From Shewanella sp. MBTL60-007 (lineage in GTDB: Bacteria; Pseudomonadota; Gammaproteobacteria; Enterobacterales; Shewanellaceae), in the NCBI RefSeq assembly GCF_019654915.1, contig NZ_BPET01000025.1, positions 1-64,000 on the forward strand: 64,000 bases of DNA, in the 5' to 3' direction. Of the stretch, positions 30,972 to 39,188 are shown one piece after another. The position numbers and the translations under genes are program-made. The notes below the pieces were generated by a model. That model had not been told where the DNA came from. It saw only the letters and a program-made list of their open reading frames with translations, and made no database searches. Position 1 is the first letter of the stretch; every line of letters begins with the position of its first letter.

Positions 30972-31856
30972 TTAGTGTAGATGGGGTTTGATGGCTAATA
31001 TATCGCATTTAAGTTCATCAACGAGTACAGATGATGTGTGACCCTTTAACTCACTGATTAAACCATGGTGCTCTCCGGCGCCAATAACCAAAAGATTGGC
31101 ATCACATTGGTTTGCGACGGTGGGGATCACATGATCAGGTAATCCTAGTTCAAGGTGTAGCTGGTCATTTGTTAGATGGTAGCTTTTGGCGCTGTTGACT
31201 AAACGGTCCCAGTGTTGCTGTTTTTGCTCTTTATCAGAGCTTTGGTTACTCACTTTATTGACCGACATACTCCAGTTTTCCAACTGGTAGCAGTTAAGTA
31301 GGTGGATGTCATTGTCCAATAGTGATGCGAGTTGTTGGCTATCATCGATTAGGCACTGGTTTAACTCTTTGTGTTCGGTATTGGAATCGGCAGTTTCTAA
31401 GGCTGTGAGGATATGTCCTTGAGCACGCCAGCTTTTATTGCCCACAATCATAATGGGGTGCTCACAGTCACGCAGAAGATGCGCTTCACTACGAGGGAGA
31501 AACTCACTTAAGATTGCATTGTGATGTTTATTGTTGATGATGACTAAGTCGTAATCGCCGCTATGTGTTTCATTGAGGAGCGCGACATGATCCTTAAGGT
31601 TATTGATACTTTTTATCTCAACCTCTACGCCCTGACGTTGGTATTTGGCTAAGAGTTTTTTGACATAGAGCATAGGGTCGAGAGCATTATTTGGAATGAG
31701 CCCTATTTTGCTTAATAGGTTGCTGTAGGGGCGATCGATTTTCAATGCCGTGACTTTAGAGTGGGTTTTCTTTGCGAGCTGTAATGCCTTGTTTAGCGCA
31801 AATTGTGCCGGTGAGTCATTATCTATGACCGTTAATGTATGATGGTACGCTATCAT
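30972..31856 (-). CDS. tandem universal stress protein, UspE-like
   Basis: Two Usp domains in tandem (about residues 1-145 and 150-294), the layout of UspE. The first has LTVIDNDSPAQFALNKALQLAKK and ends with CEHPIMIVG; the second ends with LLVIGAGEHHGLISELKGHTSSVL and CDILAIKPH. The ATP-binding glycine pattern in the second domain is weak, and the first lacks it. It likely acts in general stress survival. An unusual 16-base palindrome lies 240 bases upstream. Confidence 0.82.
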   Translation of the reverse strand: MIAYHHTLTVIDNDSPAQFALNKALQLAKKTHSKVTALKIDRPYSNLLSKIGLIPNNALDPMLYVKKLLAKYQRQGVEVEIKSINNLKDHVALLNETHSGDYDLVIINNKHHNAILSEFLPRSEAHLLRDCEHPIMIVGNKSWRAQGHILTALETADSNTEHKELNQCLIDDSQQLASLLDNDIHLLNCYQLENWSMSVNKVSNQSSDKEQKQQHWDRLVNSAKSYHLTNDQLHLELGLPDHVIPTVANQCDANLLVIGAGEHHGLISELKGHTSSVLVDELKCDILAIKPHLH

Positions 31857-32095
31857 GGGGAGGTGCTCCGTTAGCCTTACACTCCCTTGCGATTAACGCT
31901 TGTCCTTAACTTAAGTAAACTTAGCCCATTACCCAGTAAAGGCACAGGTTTACTAATACTAAATCACACTTAAAGCAAGCTTTGTAAGTGCATTCTGGTC
32001 TACTGCAGTATAAGTAATTGATTTAGCCCATATCCGTGAATCTCTAATTCAAGTTATTTCAATGAATTTCTTTAATTGAAAGCCATCTCACAGTT

Positions 32096-32111
32096 GTTAA
32101 CAATTGTTAAC
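32096..32111. promoter_or_regulatory. 16-base perfect palindrome
   Basis: GTTAACAATTGTTAAC is its own reverse complement. It is 240 bases upstream of the universal stress gene and 32 bases left of the inverted-repeat element. It is a candidate operator for an unknown dimeric regulator. Confidence 0.5.
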
Positions 32112-32143
32112 CTGACATTAACCTTGGGTGTCGGTATGGTTTT

Positions 32144-32308
32144 ATACCAATCAGTATAAAGATTTAGTCGCCATTCTGGAGCGTTTTTGGCTGCCTACTT
32201 CTGCGCTGAATAACTTCACAAGTGAACAACCATTCTTTCAGTTATTCACCTTGAATTAGTTTGCCAAAAAGCGCTCTGAGTAGATCAACTTCTTATACTG
32301 ATTGGTAT
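32144..32308. mobile_element. 165-bp MITE-like inverted-repeat element
   Basis: Sixteen-base perfect terminal inverted repeats ATACCAATCAGTATAA occur at 32144-32159 and, inverted, at 32293-32308. The interior continues the symmetry: GGAGCGTTTTTGGC on the left mirrors GCCAAAAAGCGCTC on the right, GAATAACT mirrors AGTTATTC, and TTCACAAGTGAA is palindromic. The whole element could fold into one long hairpin. It encodes no transposase. I remember similar ATACCAATCAGTATAA-ended elements in Shewanella intergenic regions, but copy number cannot be checked here. Confidence 0.75.
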
Positions 32309-32344
32309 TACGCTATAGGGAAGGGCGCTATAAGGAGGTGCAAG

Positions 32345-32638
32345 ATGCTATCAAGCGGGAATAAACCACAAAATAGGACTGTGAACTCAAGTTCTCAATG
32401 TAAGCAAGAATGCAGTAAAAGTGGGAAAATCCCCCTAAAAGAGGACGTAGCCAAAAAAACGGATCAGAGAGAGGCTACCGAAAATTCTAGTTGGGGTCTG
32501 TACGAGCTATTTGAAATGCAAACTGAGTTTGCGTTATGCCAGTCAATGGCACGTTCGAAGACATTAACCATCATGGTCTGTCTTGGTGTGTTGGGATATG
32601 GCGGGTTTATTCTATTTCTACTAAAAATGGCGTCGTGA
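32345..32638 (+). CDS. small hypothetical protein with C-terminal membrane segment
   Basis: A 97-residue protein of no family I recognise. The polar N-terminal half is rich in Ser, Lys and Gln with one cysteine pair in QCKQEC. Then come WGLYELFEMQTEFALCQSMARSKT and a single membrane segment (LTIMVCLGVLGYGGFILFLL). The ATG at 32345 follows a perfect AAGGAGGTG. The frame extends back to 32261 inside the inverted-repeat element; that extension is rejected. It lies 25 bases before another small membrane-protein gene. Confidence 0.6.
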   Translation: MLSSGNKPQNRTVNSSSQCKQECSKSGKIPLKEDVAKKTDQREATENSSWGLYELFEMQTEFALCQSMARSKTLTIMVCLGVLGYGGFILFLLKMAS

Positions 32639-32663
32639 GTAAGAGTTAACTGCTAAGGAGGGC

Positions 32664-32912
32664 ATGATGTTTGCGTTGGCTGCTGAATTACTGTTTTGGG
32701 TTATCTGGGAGTTTGTTCTCTCTTATCTGTTTTACTTTACCGGAGCACTGCTGCTCTACCTATTTAGTCTTGGAAGCGTTAACTACCCTCTGTCTCCAAC
32801 ACGGTTTCTAGCTAGATCAAAAATAAAAGGTAGAAGGGGCAGTGATAAACCTTTTTTGTTGGGTTTTGCCTTTTACATAGGCTTGTTTGCGCTCGCAGTC
32901 TGGATGTATTGA
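32664..32912 (+). CDS. small hypothetical membrane protein
   Basis: An 82-residue protein with two or three hydrophobic segments (about residues 3-37, LLFWVIWEFVLSYLFYFTGALLLYLFSLG, and 65-81, LGFAFYIGLFALAVWMY) flanking a basic loop (FLARSKIKGRRGSDK). AAGGAGG directly precedes two tandem ATG codons; the second, at 32667, has the better spacing. No family recognised. It is probably co-transcribed with the 97-residue gene upstream. Confidence 0.6.
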   Translation: MMFALAAELLFWVIWEFVLSYLFYFTGALLLYLFSLGSVNYPLSPTRFLARSKIKGRRGSDKPFLLGFAFYIGLFALAVWMY

Positions 32913-33041
32913 ATAGTTTAGACTGCGAATAAAGAGTTTCTTAAGCCGTTGCTGAAGTAATTATTTAATGCCTAGGTTTACATTTATGACTCTCATTAGT
33001 AGCTTGGGAAGCACTAGAGAGATATGTAATGAGCGAAAGAG

Positions 33042-33797
33042 ATGGCAGCTAAACGTAAAACAATTTTGATAACAGGGGCTAGCTCAGGCCTAGGTAAAGG
33101 CATGGCGCTGGAATTTGCCAAGATAGGGAGAAACCTCGCTCTATGTGCACGGCGAGTCGATCGTTTAGAAACCCTTAAACAAGAGTTGCTACTGTTAAAT
33201 CCTAATATTAAGGTTTCGATAAAAGCACTTGATGTTAATCAGCATCAGGCTGTCTTTGAGGTATTTGATGAGTTTAAGCTAGAGTTTGGTCAGCTAGATA
33301 GAATTATTCTTAATGCGGGGATGGGCAAGGGAGCCTCTATCGGCACCGGGCAATTCGAAGCTAACAAGCAAACCGCTGAAACTAACTTTGTTGCTCTTTT
33401 GGCACAAGCCGAAGCCGCAATGGCCATTTTTCGTAAACAAAATGCTGGTCATTTAGTGACTATCTCTTCTGTGAGTGCGGTTAGAGGCTTTAGACGAGCA
33501 ATGACAGTGTATGCGGCGACTAAAGCGGCAGTTACATCGTTAACAGAAGGGATTCGAATTGATGTGATGCACACGCCGATAAAGGTTAGCTGTATTCACC
33601 CAGGGTTTATTCGCAGCGAGCTAAACGAACAGGTTGAAAAGGTGCCGTTTATCGTCGATACCGATGTAGGCTGCAGAGCCATGGTTGCTGCCATCGAAAC
33701 GGAGAGAGCGAGTTGCTTCGTCCCGCGCTGGCCTTGGGCAGCATTAAACTGGTTATTACGAATTATCCCCAGCCGTTGGATAAGACAAATGAGTTGA
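33042..33797 (+). CDS. short-chain dehydrogenase/reductase
   Basis: Classical SDR of 251 residues. It has the cofactor motif TGASSGLGKG (residues 11-20), the NAG motif (LNAGMG, about 90), the catalytic serine (TISSVSAVRG, about 142) and the YAATK tyrosine-lysine pair (about 158-162). The arginine after the second strand (CARRVDR) suggests NADP preference. The C-terminus has a hydrophobic amphipathic end (WALNWLLRIIPSRW) that may touch the membrane. Substrate unknown. No operon partner. Confidence 0.88.
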   Translation: MAAKRKTILITGASSGLGKGMALEFAKIGRNLALCARRVDRLETLKQELLLLNPNIKVSIKALDVNQHQAVFEVFDEFKLEFGQLDRIILNAGMGKGASIGTGQFEANKQTAETNFVALLAQAEAAMAIFRKQNAGHLVTISSVSAVRGFRRAMTVYAATKAAVTSLTEGIRIDVMHTPIKVSCIHPGFIRSELNEQVEKVPFIVDTDVGCRAMVAAIETERASCFVPRWPWAALNWLLRIIPSRWIRQMS

Positions 33798-33877
33798 TCA
33801 GGCTCATTTTACTTAGACATATACTACTAGGCTAATTCTTAACTGCCTCAGTCTTTACTGTTTTAGTGATAACGTTT

Positions 33878-34297
33878 TTAGTCGTAACGATTGCGCAGGG
33901 TTGGAATGTCTGACAAGTATTCGACAAACTCCACCTCATAGCCATCAGGATCGATGAAATAGACGTTACGTCTGTAGGGATCATCGGCGCCAGGCTTGTC
34001 TATGTCTCGCCCTATTTTAGCTAAGCGTTCTATCACACCATCGAGATCATCGGTGACATAGGCAAAGTGCGCTAACCCCACCTGATGACCGCTTAAGTCA
34101 CGATTGTCTTCATTACCATCATCGTTAAATGTCAGGTATTGAAAGTCATCGCCAAAATGAACCCAGTTACGCTCCACACCATGCCAAACCGATTTCCCTC
34201 CTCCTCTTATCTGCCAGTGAGGAAACACTGCCTGATAAAACTCCAGTGCTTTTGAAATATCCCTTACCACTAAATTTAAGTGCTCTAAACGCATCAT
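33878..34297 (-). CDS. VOC (glyoxalase/bleomycin resistance) family protein
   Basis: A 139-residue VOC-fold protein: MRLEHLNLVVRDISKALEFYQAVFP at the N-terminus, an internal histidine-rich VGLAHFAYVTDDLD, and the C-terminal YFIDPDGYEVEFVEY with the conserved metal-ligand glutamate. The histidine in HLNLVV, that in LAHFAY and the final glutamate form a plausible metal site. It lies 37 bases after the FMN reductase gene in the same direction, so the pair may be co-expressed. Reaction unknown. Confidence 0.82.
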   Translation of the reverse strand: MMRLEHLNLVVRDISKALEFYQAVFPHWQIRGGGKSVWHGVERNWVHFGDDFQYLTFNDDGNEDNRDLSGHQVGLAHFAYVTDDLDGVIERLAKIGRDIDKPGADDPYRRNVYFIDPDGYEVEFVEYLSDIPTLRNRYD

Positions 34298-34334
34298 AAT
34301 TTGCTCCTTGGTTTAATCATGTTTACTTGATTGT

Positions 34335-34943
34335 CTACATACCGTAACAGTACTCCTGTTGCTTTGGGTACGGTTGTTGGTGGTGGTTGAGTCGGATAGT
34401 TTTTAGTGCCTGAGCGTATTGCATCAACATATGCAAACTGTAGTCTATGCGCTCCCGTATATGTAACTCTCGCTCGTCCTCGGGTTCGTCATTATTAAGC
34501 ACCTGCTCTACGTTGCGAATGATTAAGTGATCGGGTGTTGCTACCAGCTTATTGTTTTTTAAGGCATTCATTCTCAATTCTGCGATGGGGTAGGCGCCGC
34601 TGATCCCGCTGACAACCGCCACTAGAAGTGCTGGCTTATGGGCACTATCTTGGCTGTCACACATCAACAAGAAGTTCTTCATTAATGGCGAAGCCATGCC
34701 CCCCCACTCAGGAGTAATTAATACGAGTGCATCTGCGTTTTTGACCTGCTGAGCGATCAAGGGCCAGGAACTATCATCGGCTGACTTAGAATCGGCAGAG
34801 CCATCCCAAAAAGGCAGTTGATACTGGCATAGCTCAACATGATTGATCTTACTGAAGTTATCGGCTTTTTTACTCAGATAGCGAGCAACTTTTGCACTCT
34901 GAGAGCCGGTTCTCTGGCTGGCACTAATGATGAGTAATTCCAT
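34335..34943 (-). CDS. NADPH-dependent FMN reductase family protein
   Basis: Flavodoxin-like oxidoreductase of 202 residues. The FMN phosphate loop is SASQRTGSQSAKV (residues 7-19), and the flavin-ring loop is TPEWGGMASPLMKNFL (about 78-93). Proteins of this group act as FMN, quinone or chromate/azo reductases. It is divergent from the Cys-rich regulator at 35092 across a 148-base region full of inverted repeats, so it is the likely target of that regulator. Confidence 0.85.
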   Translation of the reverse strand: MELLIISASQRTGSQSAKVARYLSKKADNFSKINHVELCQYQLPFWDGSADSKSADDSSWPLIAQQVKNADALVLITPEWGGMASPLMKNFLLMCDSQDSAHKPALLVAVVSGISGAYPIAELRMNALKNNKLVATPDHLIIRNVEQVLNNDEPEDERELHIRERIDYSLHMLMQYAQALKTIRLNHHQQPYPKQQEYCYGM

Positions 34944-35035
34944 TTAAGTAAACCTTTTTGTTTATTTAAGTTTTAAGTAAAGTAATCGCTTTACCAAATA
35001 AAGTAAAGAGAAAGTAAATAAAAAAGTTTACTTAA
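34943..35035. promoter_or_regulatory. inverted-repeat operator cluster between FMN reductase and Cys-rich regulator genes
   Basis: TTTAAGTAAAC at 34943-34953 is mirrored by GTTTACTTAA at 35026-35035. Between them lies a perfect GTAAAG-N6-CTTTAC (34977-34994), and AAGTAAA-type half sites recur throughout. The spacing around both divergent starts fits binding sites of a regulator that controls both genes. Confidence 0.55.
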
Positions 35036-35091
35036 CTTTGGATTCAGTAATAATGGTTTGTAGCCAATAGGTATCAGCAGTAGGAAGTTAA

Positions 35092-35727
35092 ATGAAAACC
35101 AGCGACAAAATTTTGCAGATGCTAAAAATCCAAGGGGAGCTCACTGCGAAGGTGATAGCTAGTGAGCTTGGGTTAACGACTATGGGGGTCCGCCAGCATC
35201 TACAGAGCCTTGAAGATAGCCAAGATGTGATTTTTGAAGATAGAAAGGCGACTCGAGGAAGACCTACCCGTTACTGGTCACTGACTCCTAAAAGTAATAG
35301 CCACTTTTCCGATAGACATGAAGAATTAACGGTGCAGTTGATCGATTCGGTTAAATCGGTATTTGGCAATGGCGGCCTAGAGCAGTTAATCAACCACCGT
35401 GAACAGGAGTCCTTGAAGCTTTACCGAGATGAGTTAGTAGGCACTTCAGGTTTAGCCGAAAAGCTACATGTCTTAGCAAAATTAAGAACACTTGAGGGGT
35501 ATATGGCTAAGGTTGAGCAAGCTGATGGCCATTACTGGCTACTTGAAAACCACTGTCCTATTTGCGCTGCCGCAGCGGCCTGTCTTAATTTCTGTCGCTC
35601 AGAGCTAGAGTTATTTCAAACTCTGTTTGAGAATGACGCTATCGTGAGCCGCGAGGAGCACATTATTGAAGGCGCACGTCGCTGCGCCTATAAAGTGGTG
35701 CCTCACAAGAAAGAGAATGGTCAATAA
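35092..35727 (+). CDS. Cys-rich winged-helix transcriptional regulator, SufR-like (COG2345)
   Basis: A 211-residue regulator. It has an N-terminal winged helix (KILQMLKIQGELTAKVIASELGLTTMGVRQHLQSL) with the wing residues RGRPTRYW, then an effector domain that holds the cysteine cluster CPIC, CLNFC and a final ARRCAYKV. This arrangement is the one by which SufR-type regulators bind an iron-sulphur cluster. It is divergent from the FMN reductase and four bases before rsuA. I infer redox or iron-sulphur sensing; the cofactor is not proven. Confidence 0.8.
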   Translation: MKTSDKILQMLKIQGELTAKVIASELGLTTMGVRQHLQSLEDSQDVIFEDRKATRGRPTRYWSLTPKSNSHFSDRHEELTVQLIDSVKSVFGNGGLEQLINHREQESLKLYRDELVGTSGLAEKLHVLAKLRTLEGYMAKVEQADGHYWLLENHCPICAAAAACLNFCRSELELFQTLFENDAIVSREEHIIEGARRCAYKVVPHKKENGQ

Positions 35728-35730
35728 GTC

Positions 35731-36435
35731 ATGGAATCAAAACGCGCGCGTTTAGACAGGTTTATCAGTGCCAAAATCGGCATCAATAAGAAAAACGTGA
35801 GATTGCTCCTCGCCAAAGGTCAAGTGCTAGTGGACGGTGAAGTGGCAAGAGATATCGACCAGATCATCGATCAATTCTCCCATGTTTGTTTAGACGGTAA
35901 GGTGTTACAAGCGAATGCGCCGAGTTACGTGATGCTGCATAAGCCCGTTGGTGTGGTGAGTGCCACAGTGGATGACAAGCATAAGACAGTTATCGATCTA
36001 TTAGACAGAGAAGACAAACACAGCTTACACATAGTTGGGCGACTGGACTTGAATACATCGGGTTTGCTGTTGTTGACTAACGATGGTCGCTGGTCGAAGA
36101 AGTTAATGTCGCCGGAGCATAAGGTAGATAAGGTGTACCGAGTGACGCTTAAAAATCCTATCGATGAGTCCTATATTGCAGCCTTTGCTGGTGGGATGTA
36201 CTTTGCGTTTGAGGATATCACTACTCAACCCGCTAAACTTGAAATTGTCGATGAGCATACAGCCTTGGTGACCTTGGTTGAGGGGCGTTATCATCAGATT
36301 AAGCGGATGTTTGGTCGTTTTCGTAACCCTGTTATTGGTTTGCACCGATTATCGGTAGGGGGCATTGAGCTGGGCTCGCAGCTCGCGGTAGGGGAGAGTC
36401 GAGATTTGTTAGCGAGTGAAGTGCAAAATGTGTAG
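35731..36435 (+). CDS. rsuA: 16S rRNA pseudouridine(516) synthase
   Basis: RsuA-family pseudouridine synthase of 234 residues: N-terminal S4 domain (RARLDRFISAKIGINKKNVRLLL), then the catalytic domain with the aspartate in GRLDLNTSGLLLLTNDG (about 104) and the C-terminal EGRYHQIKRMFG. Length and motifs match E. coli RsuA (231). Its start lies four bases after the regulator stop, so the two genes are co-transcribed. The pairing with a regulator may be fortuitous. Confidence 0.85.
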   Translation: MESKRARLDRFISAKIGINKKNVRLLLAKGQVLVDGEVARDIDQIIDQFSHVCLDGKVLQANAPSYVMLHKPVGVVSATVDDKHKTVIDLLDREDKHSLHIVGRLDLNTSGLLLLTNDGRWSKKLMSPEHKVDKVYRVTLKNPIDESYIAAFAGGMYFAFEDITTQPAKLEIVDEHTALVTLVEGRYHQIKRMFGRFRNPVIGLHRLSVGGIELGSQLAVGESRDLLASEVQNV

Positions 36436-36690
36436 TCATTGCTGCTTTTTATAGGAGTAAGCCCGGTGAATTAACATCTACAGTGTTAGCGTTTTGTCAT
36501 GCAAACCTGCTGTTGGCAGTATGTAGTACTGCAAGTTTTGCCAATAAAATGTAAATTTGATAGAAAAAGATCCATTTTATTAGTTTGTGAGCTGGTGCAA
36601 TTTTTCGACACTTTTACAGAGTTAATTTCATTAGCTGCTAATGTGCTAAATCAAACAAAGCGTGTTCAATGCGTCAAAATGCCATCTAAA

Positions 36691-36706
36691 CGTGACTTGT
36701 GTCACG
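36691..36706 (+). promoter_or_regulatory. CRP-like site upstream of satP
   Basis: CGTGACTTGTGTCACG is a perfect inverted repeat (CGTGAC-TTGT-GTCACG). It matches eight of ten fixed positions of the CRP consensus, including both GTGA/TCAC cores with N6 spacing. It lies about 230 bases upstream of the satP start. Confidence 0.55.
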
Positions 36707-36879
36707 TCGAATTCGCTGGTTAGCTACCTTGGTTGTTGGCTGATGCTAACGCATTGATTATATGGGGATATGTGGTTTTTCAATCCTTCTTTATGGTTTC
36801 CTCTTTGTAAGTTCCCAGATTTGCTCGGCGTCATGGCTTCAACTAGAATGCGCGCGCTCAAATTAACTTAATTTAATAA

Positions 36880-36905
36880 TGCGCCTTAATTGAGGTGCGT
36901 TTTTT
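36880..36905 (+). terminator. terminator-like hairpin in the satP leader
   Basis: Stem TGCGCCT / AGGTGCG (with two G-T pairs), loop TAATTG, then six T. It lies between the CRP-like site and the satP ribosome binding site. Confidence 0.6.
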
Positions 36906-36932
36906 ATTGAATACTTCCTGTAGGGGAACTCA

Positions 36933-37532
36933 ATGTCGACACAATTAGCTAACCCAGCTCCACTTGGTCTTATGGGATTCGGTATGACTACCGTCCTATT
37001 AAATATCCATAACGCTGGATTCTTCCCAATAGATTCAATGATCTTAGCAATGGGGATCTTCTACGGCGGTATCGCTCAGGTTATCGTAGGTATTATGTGC
37101 TTTAAGCGTGGTGATACTTTTGGTACCACAGCATTTACTTCTTATGGTTTATTCTGGCTAACCCTAGTAGGCCTATTGGTTATGCCTAAGATGGGCTTTG
37201 CTGCAAGCCCTGCTGCTTTCATGGGTTGGTACTTGTTACTATGGGGCCTATTTACTGGTGCACTATTTATCGGTTCATTGCGCTACCCACGTGCTAAGCA
37301 AGTTGTATTTGCTTCGTTAACTATTCTGTTCTTGTTACTTGCTGCACGTGACTTCACTGGTAGTGAGTTAATCGGCACTATCGCTGGCTACGAAGGTATC
37401 TTCTGTGGTTTAAGCGCGATTTACTTTGCTGTGGCACAAGTACTGAACGCTGAGTTTGGTCGCGTTATTTTACCAGTTGGTCCAGTAGCTGTTGCAGCAT
37501 ATGAACCTACTGCAGAAGCTAAAGCTGCTTAA
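36933..37532 (+). CDS. satP: acetate uptake transporter, SatP/YaaH family
   Basis: Six-membrane-segment transporter of the GPR1/FUN34/YaaH family that takes up acetate (and succinate in E. coli) with protons. The 199 residues begin with the signature [24 protein letters not shown] (residues 7-30), and six hydrophobic segments follow with helix-packing Gly motifs. The start has GTAGGGGAAC upstream. A CRP-like site in the leader fits catabolite control of acetate uptake. Single gene with a strong terminator. Confidence 0.92.
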   Translation: MSTQLANPAPLGLMGFGMTTVLLNIHNAGFFPIDSMILAMGIFYGGIAQVIVGIMCFKRGDTFGTTAFTSYGLFWLTLVGLLVMPKMGFAASPAAFMGWYLLLWGLFTGALFIGSLRYPRAKQVVFASLTILFLLLAARDFTGSELIGTIAGYEGIFCGLSAIYFAVAQVLNAEFGRVILPVGPVAVAAYEPTAEAKAA

Positions 37533-37581
37533 GTTAGTCGTGATAATCACCATCTTGCTGTGATTATGTATGATTAAAGCG

Positions 37582-37613
37582 AAAAAAAAGCTGACCTAAG
37601 GTCAGCTTTTTTT
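37582..37613. terminator. bidirectional terminator between satP and the MFS gene
   Basis: Perfect stem with core AGCTGACC / GGTCAGCT, loop TAA, flanked by seven A and seven T. Confidence 0.95.
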
Positions 37614-37652
37614 GTATCTAGGCCAGCAATAGGCTAAGTGTTAATGACTCAT

Positions 37653-39188
37653 TTAGCGTTGCTGCTGTAGTTTGAACAACCACTTGCCGTACAGGTAGAT
37701 CCCCACGGCTGAAATGGTGCCAATTGCAGCGATAATGTACCAAGCCATGCCAATATTGTGGGTGTTATAAAGCAATGTAGTTAGTGCTTTTTCAGACTCT
37801 CCGGTATAGCTCACTAGCGTTGTAAAAGCTTCACCCTGTGGAATGGCACTTATCTCAGTTGGATTCATACCACGCTCAGCCAAAAGCTCACGAGAGAAGA
37901 TCTCTTTAGAGGCAAACATCTCATAAAGCTTAGGACCGAAGTAACCTTCTAATGTCCAACCGATCCCTTGGGGTAGCATAACGAAACCTAAGTACATGGC
38001 TTTTTTGCCCTCAGGTGCAATGTTACCCATAAACTCGTTTTTCTTTGGGCTAATCATCATCTCGCCGAAAGAGAACATCGCGATTGCCAAAACGATCATC
38101 CAAGCGGCATTGGTTGCACCAATCAGCACGAAGGCCAAAATACTCAGTAGACAGCCACCTAACATGGCTGTGGTAATACGGTACTTCGCGGTTAAGGCTG
38201 CCACTAAGAAACAGCTGGTCATGATCATACCCGCGTTAAGGTTAAGCATGCCTTCTGGCATGACCTTAGTACCAGTGTTATCTAAGCCTAGCCAGAACTG
38301 CGCCATTCCATTCGAGGTGCCTTCTGCACCAAATAGCGAGGTGACAATAACGCTGGTGTCGACCCACTCGGCGATATGGATTGGTAGTACGTCAAATAGC
38401 GAGTTGAACAGGAACCAGAAACCTGCAAATACCAACATGTAGTAGATAACAACAGGCTTTTTCAGCTCATGCCAAGCATCACGCCATAGTGCCTCTTGGT
38501 GGATCTCACCAGCTTTAATCTTACGGTTACGCTCCATACGCTCCTCTTTGCCAGGCTCTTTATAGGCAAGTAGGAATAGGAAGTTCAGCGAGATAATTGC
38601 GGCGCAGGCATAGAATACGTTGTCCCAAGATAGCTGGCGCATATGTACAGCAACGAGTGGCCCTAAGAAACCACCAATATTCACTACTTGGTAGAATATT
38701 CCCCATGCCATCGAGGTATTTTGTCTACCCGTGGAAAGTACTAAGGTGCCTTGGATCCCCGGTTTAAATACCCCTGTACCACCGGCAAGCAGTATGGCAC
38801 CGAACAGGAAGCCATAAAAGTTGGGGAAGAAAGCCATCACTAAGTAGCCAGCAATTTTGATGACGGTGGAGACAAAAATGGTTTCTTTGTAGCCTACGCG
38901 GTCAGAGATCCCGCCAGTAAAAACCGGAATAAAGGTCTGCATAAATGCCCAGATAGCGATAATTACACCGTAATCGCTAAGGCTAATCCCTAATCCACCT
39001 TCTGATGTCGGTGCTTTTGCATAGAGGCCAGCACTGGCTTTCACGCCATAGTAGGCAATTCGCTCAACCAGCTCCATGCCACCAACAATCCAGAATATAT
39101 AACTTAAGCTGGCGATAGAGGCCCACATCCCCAGCTGCTTAACTTCCCTTAGGTCGTTATCTGCGTAAGCATCGTTCGAATCGCTCAT
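37653..39188 (-). CDS. POT/PTR-like MFS transporter
   Basis: A 511-residue transporter with about twelve membrane segments and a cytoplasmic N-terminal tail. The early segment has GGMELVERIAYYGVKAS, related to the E-x-x-E-R motif of proton-coupled oligopeptide (POT) transporters, and GGISDRVGYKETI after the second segment is the MFS A-like loop. The substrate cannot be called: POT relatives carry peptides, nitrate or amino acids. It stands alone; a 420-base region precedes it. Confidence 0.78.
   Translation of the reverse strand: MSDSNDAYADNDLREVKQLGMWASIASLSYIFWIVGGMELVERIAYYGVKASAGLYAKAPTSEGGLGISLSDYGVIIAIWAFMQTFIPVFTGGISDRVGYKETIFVSTVIKIAGYLVMAFFPNFYGFLFGAILLAGGTGVFKPGIQGTLVLSTGRQNTSMAWGIFYQVVNIGGFLGPLVAVHMRQLSWDNVFYACAAIISLNFLFLLAYKEPGKEERMERNRKIKAGEIHQEALWRDAWHELKKPVVIYYMLVFAGFWFLFNSLFDVLPIHIAEWVDTSVIVTSLFGAEGTSNGMAQFWLGLDNTGTKVMPEGMLNLNAGMIMTSCFLVAALTAKYRITTAMLGGCLLSILAFVLIGATNAAWMIVLAIAMFSFGEMMISPKKNEFMGNIAPEGKKAMYLGFVMLPQGIGWTLEGYFGPKLYEMFASKEIFSRELLAERGMNPTEISAIPQGEAFTTLVSYTGESEKALTTLLYNTHNIGMAWYIIAAIGTISAVGIYLYGKWLFKLQQQR

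Larger units (their letters stand above)
31857..32344. other. intergenic region with palindrome and inverted-repeat element
   Basis: It holds the promoter region of the universal stress gene, the perfect palindrome at 32096-32111, the 165-bp element at 32144-32308, and a very strong ribosome binding site (AAGGAGGTG) just before the next gene. No other coding sequence was found. Confidence 0.6.
36436..36932. other. intergenic region upstream of satP
   Basis: Nearly 500 AT-rich bases without a convincing gene. It holds a perfect CRP-like palindrome (36691-36706) and a terminator-like hairpin (36880-36905) only 27 bases before satP. A 74-codon open frame at 36499-36723 has no ribosome binding site and no recognisable product. 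Confidence 0.5.

Noticed and set aside
32261..32344. 28-codon extension of the 97-residue protein into the inverted-repeat element
   Set aside because: A perfect ribosome binding site lies right before the internal ATG at 32345; the extension has none.
36499..36723. 74-codon open frame in the satP upstream region
   Set aside because: No ribosome binding site, high Cys content with no domain, and it spans the CRP-like palindrome.
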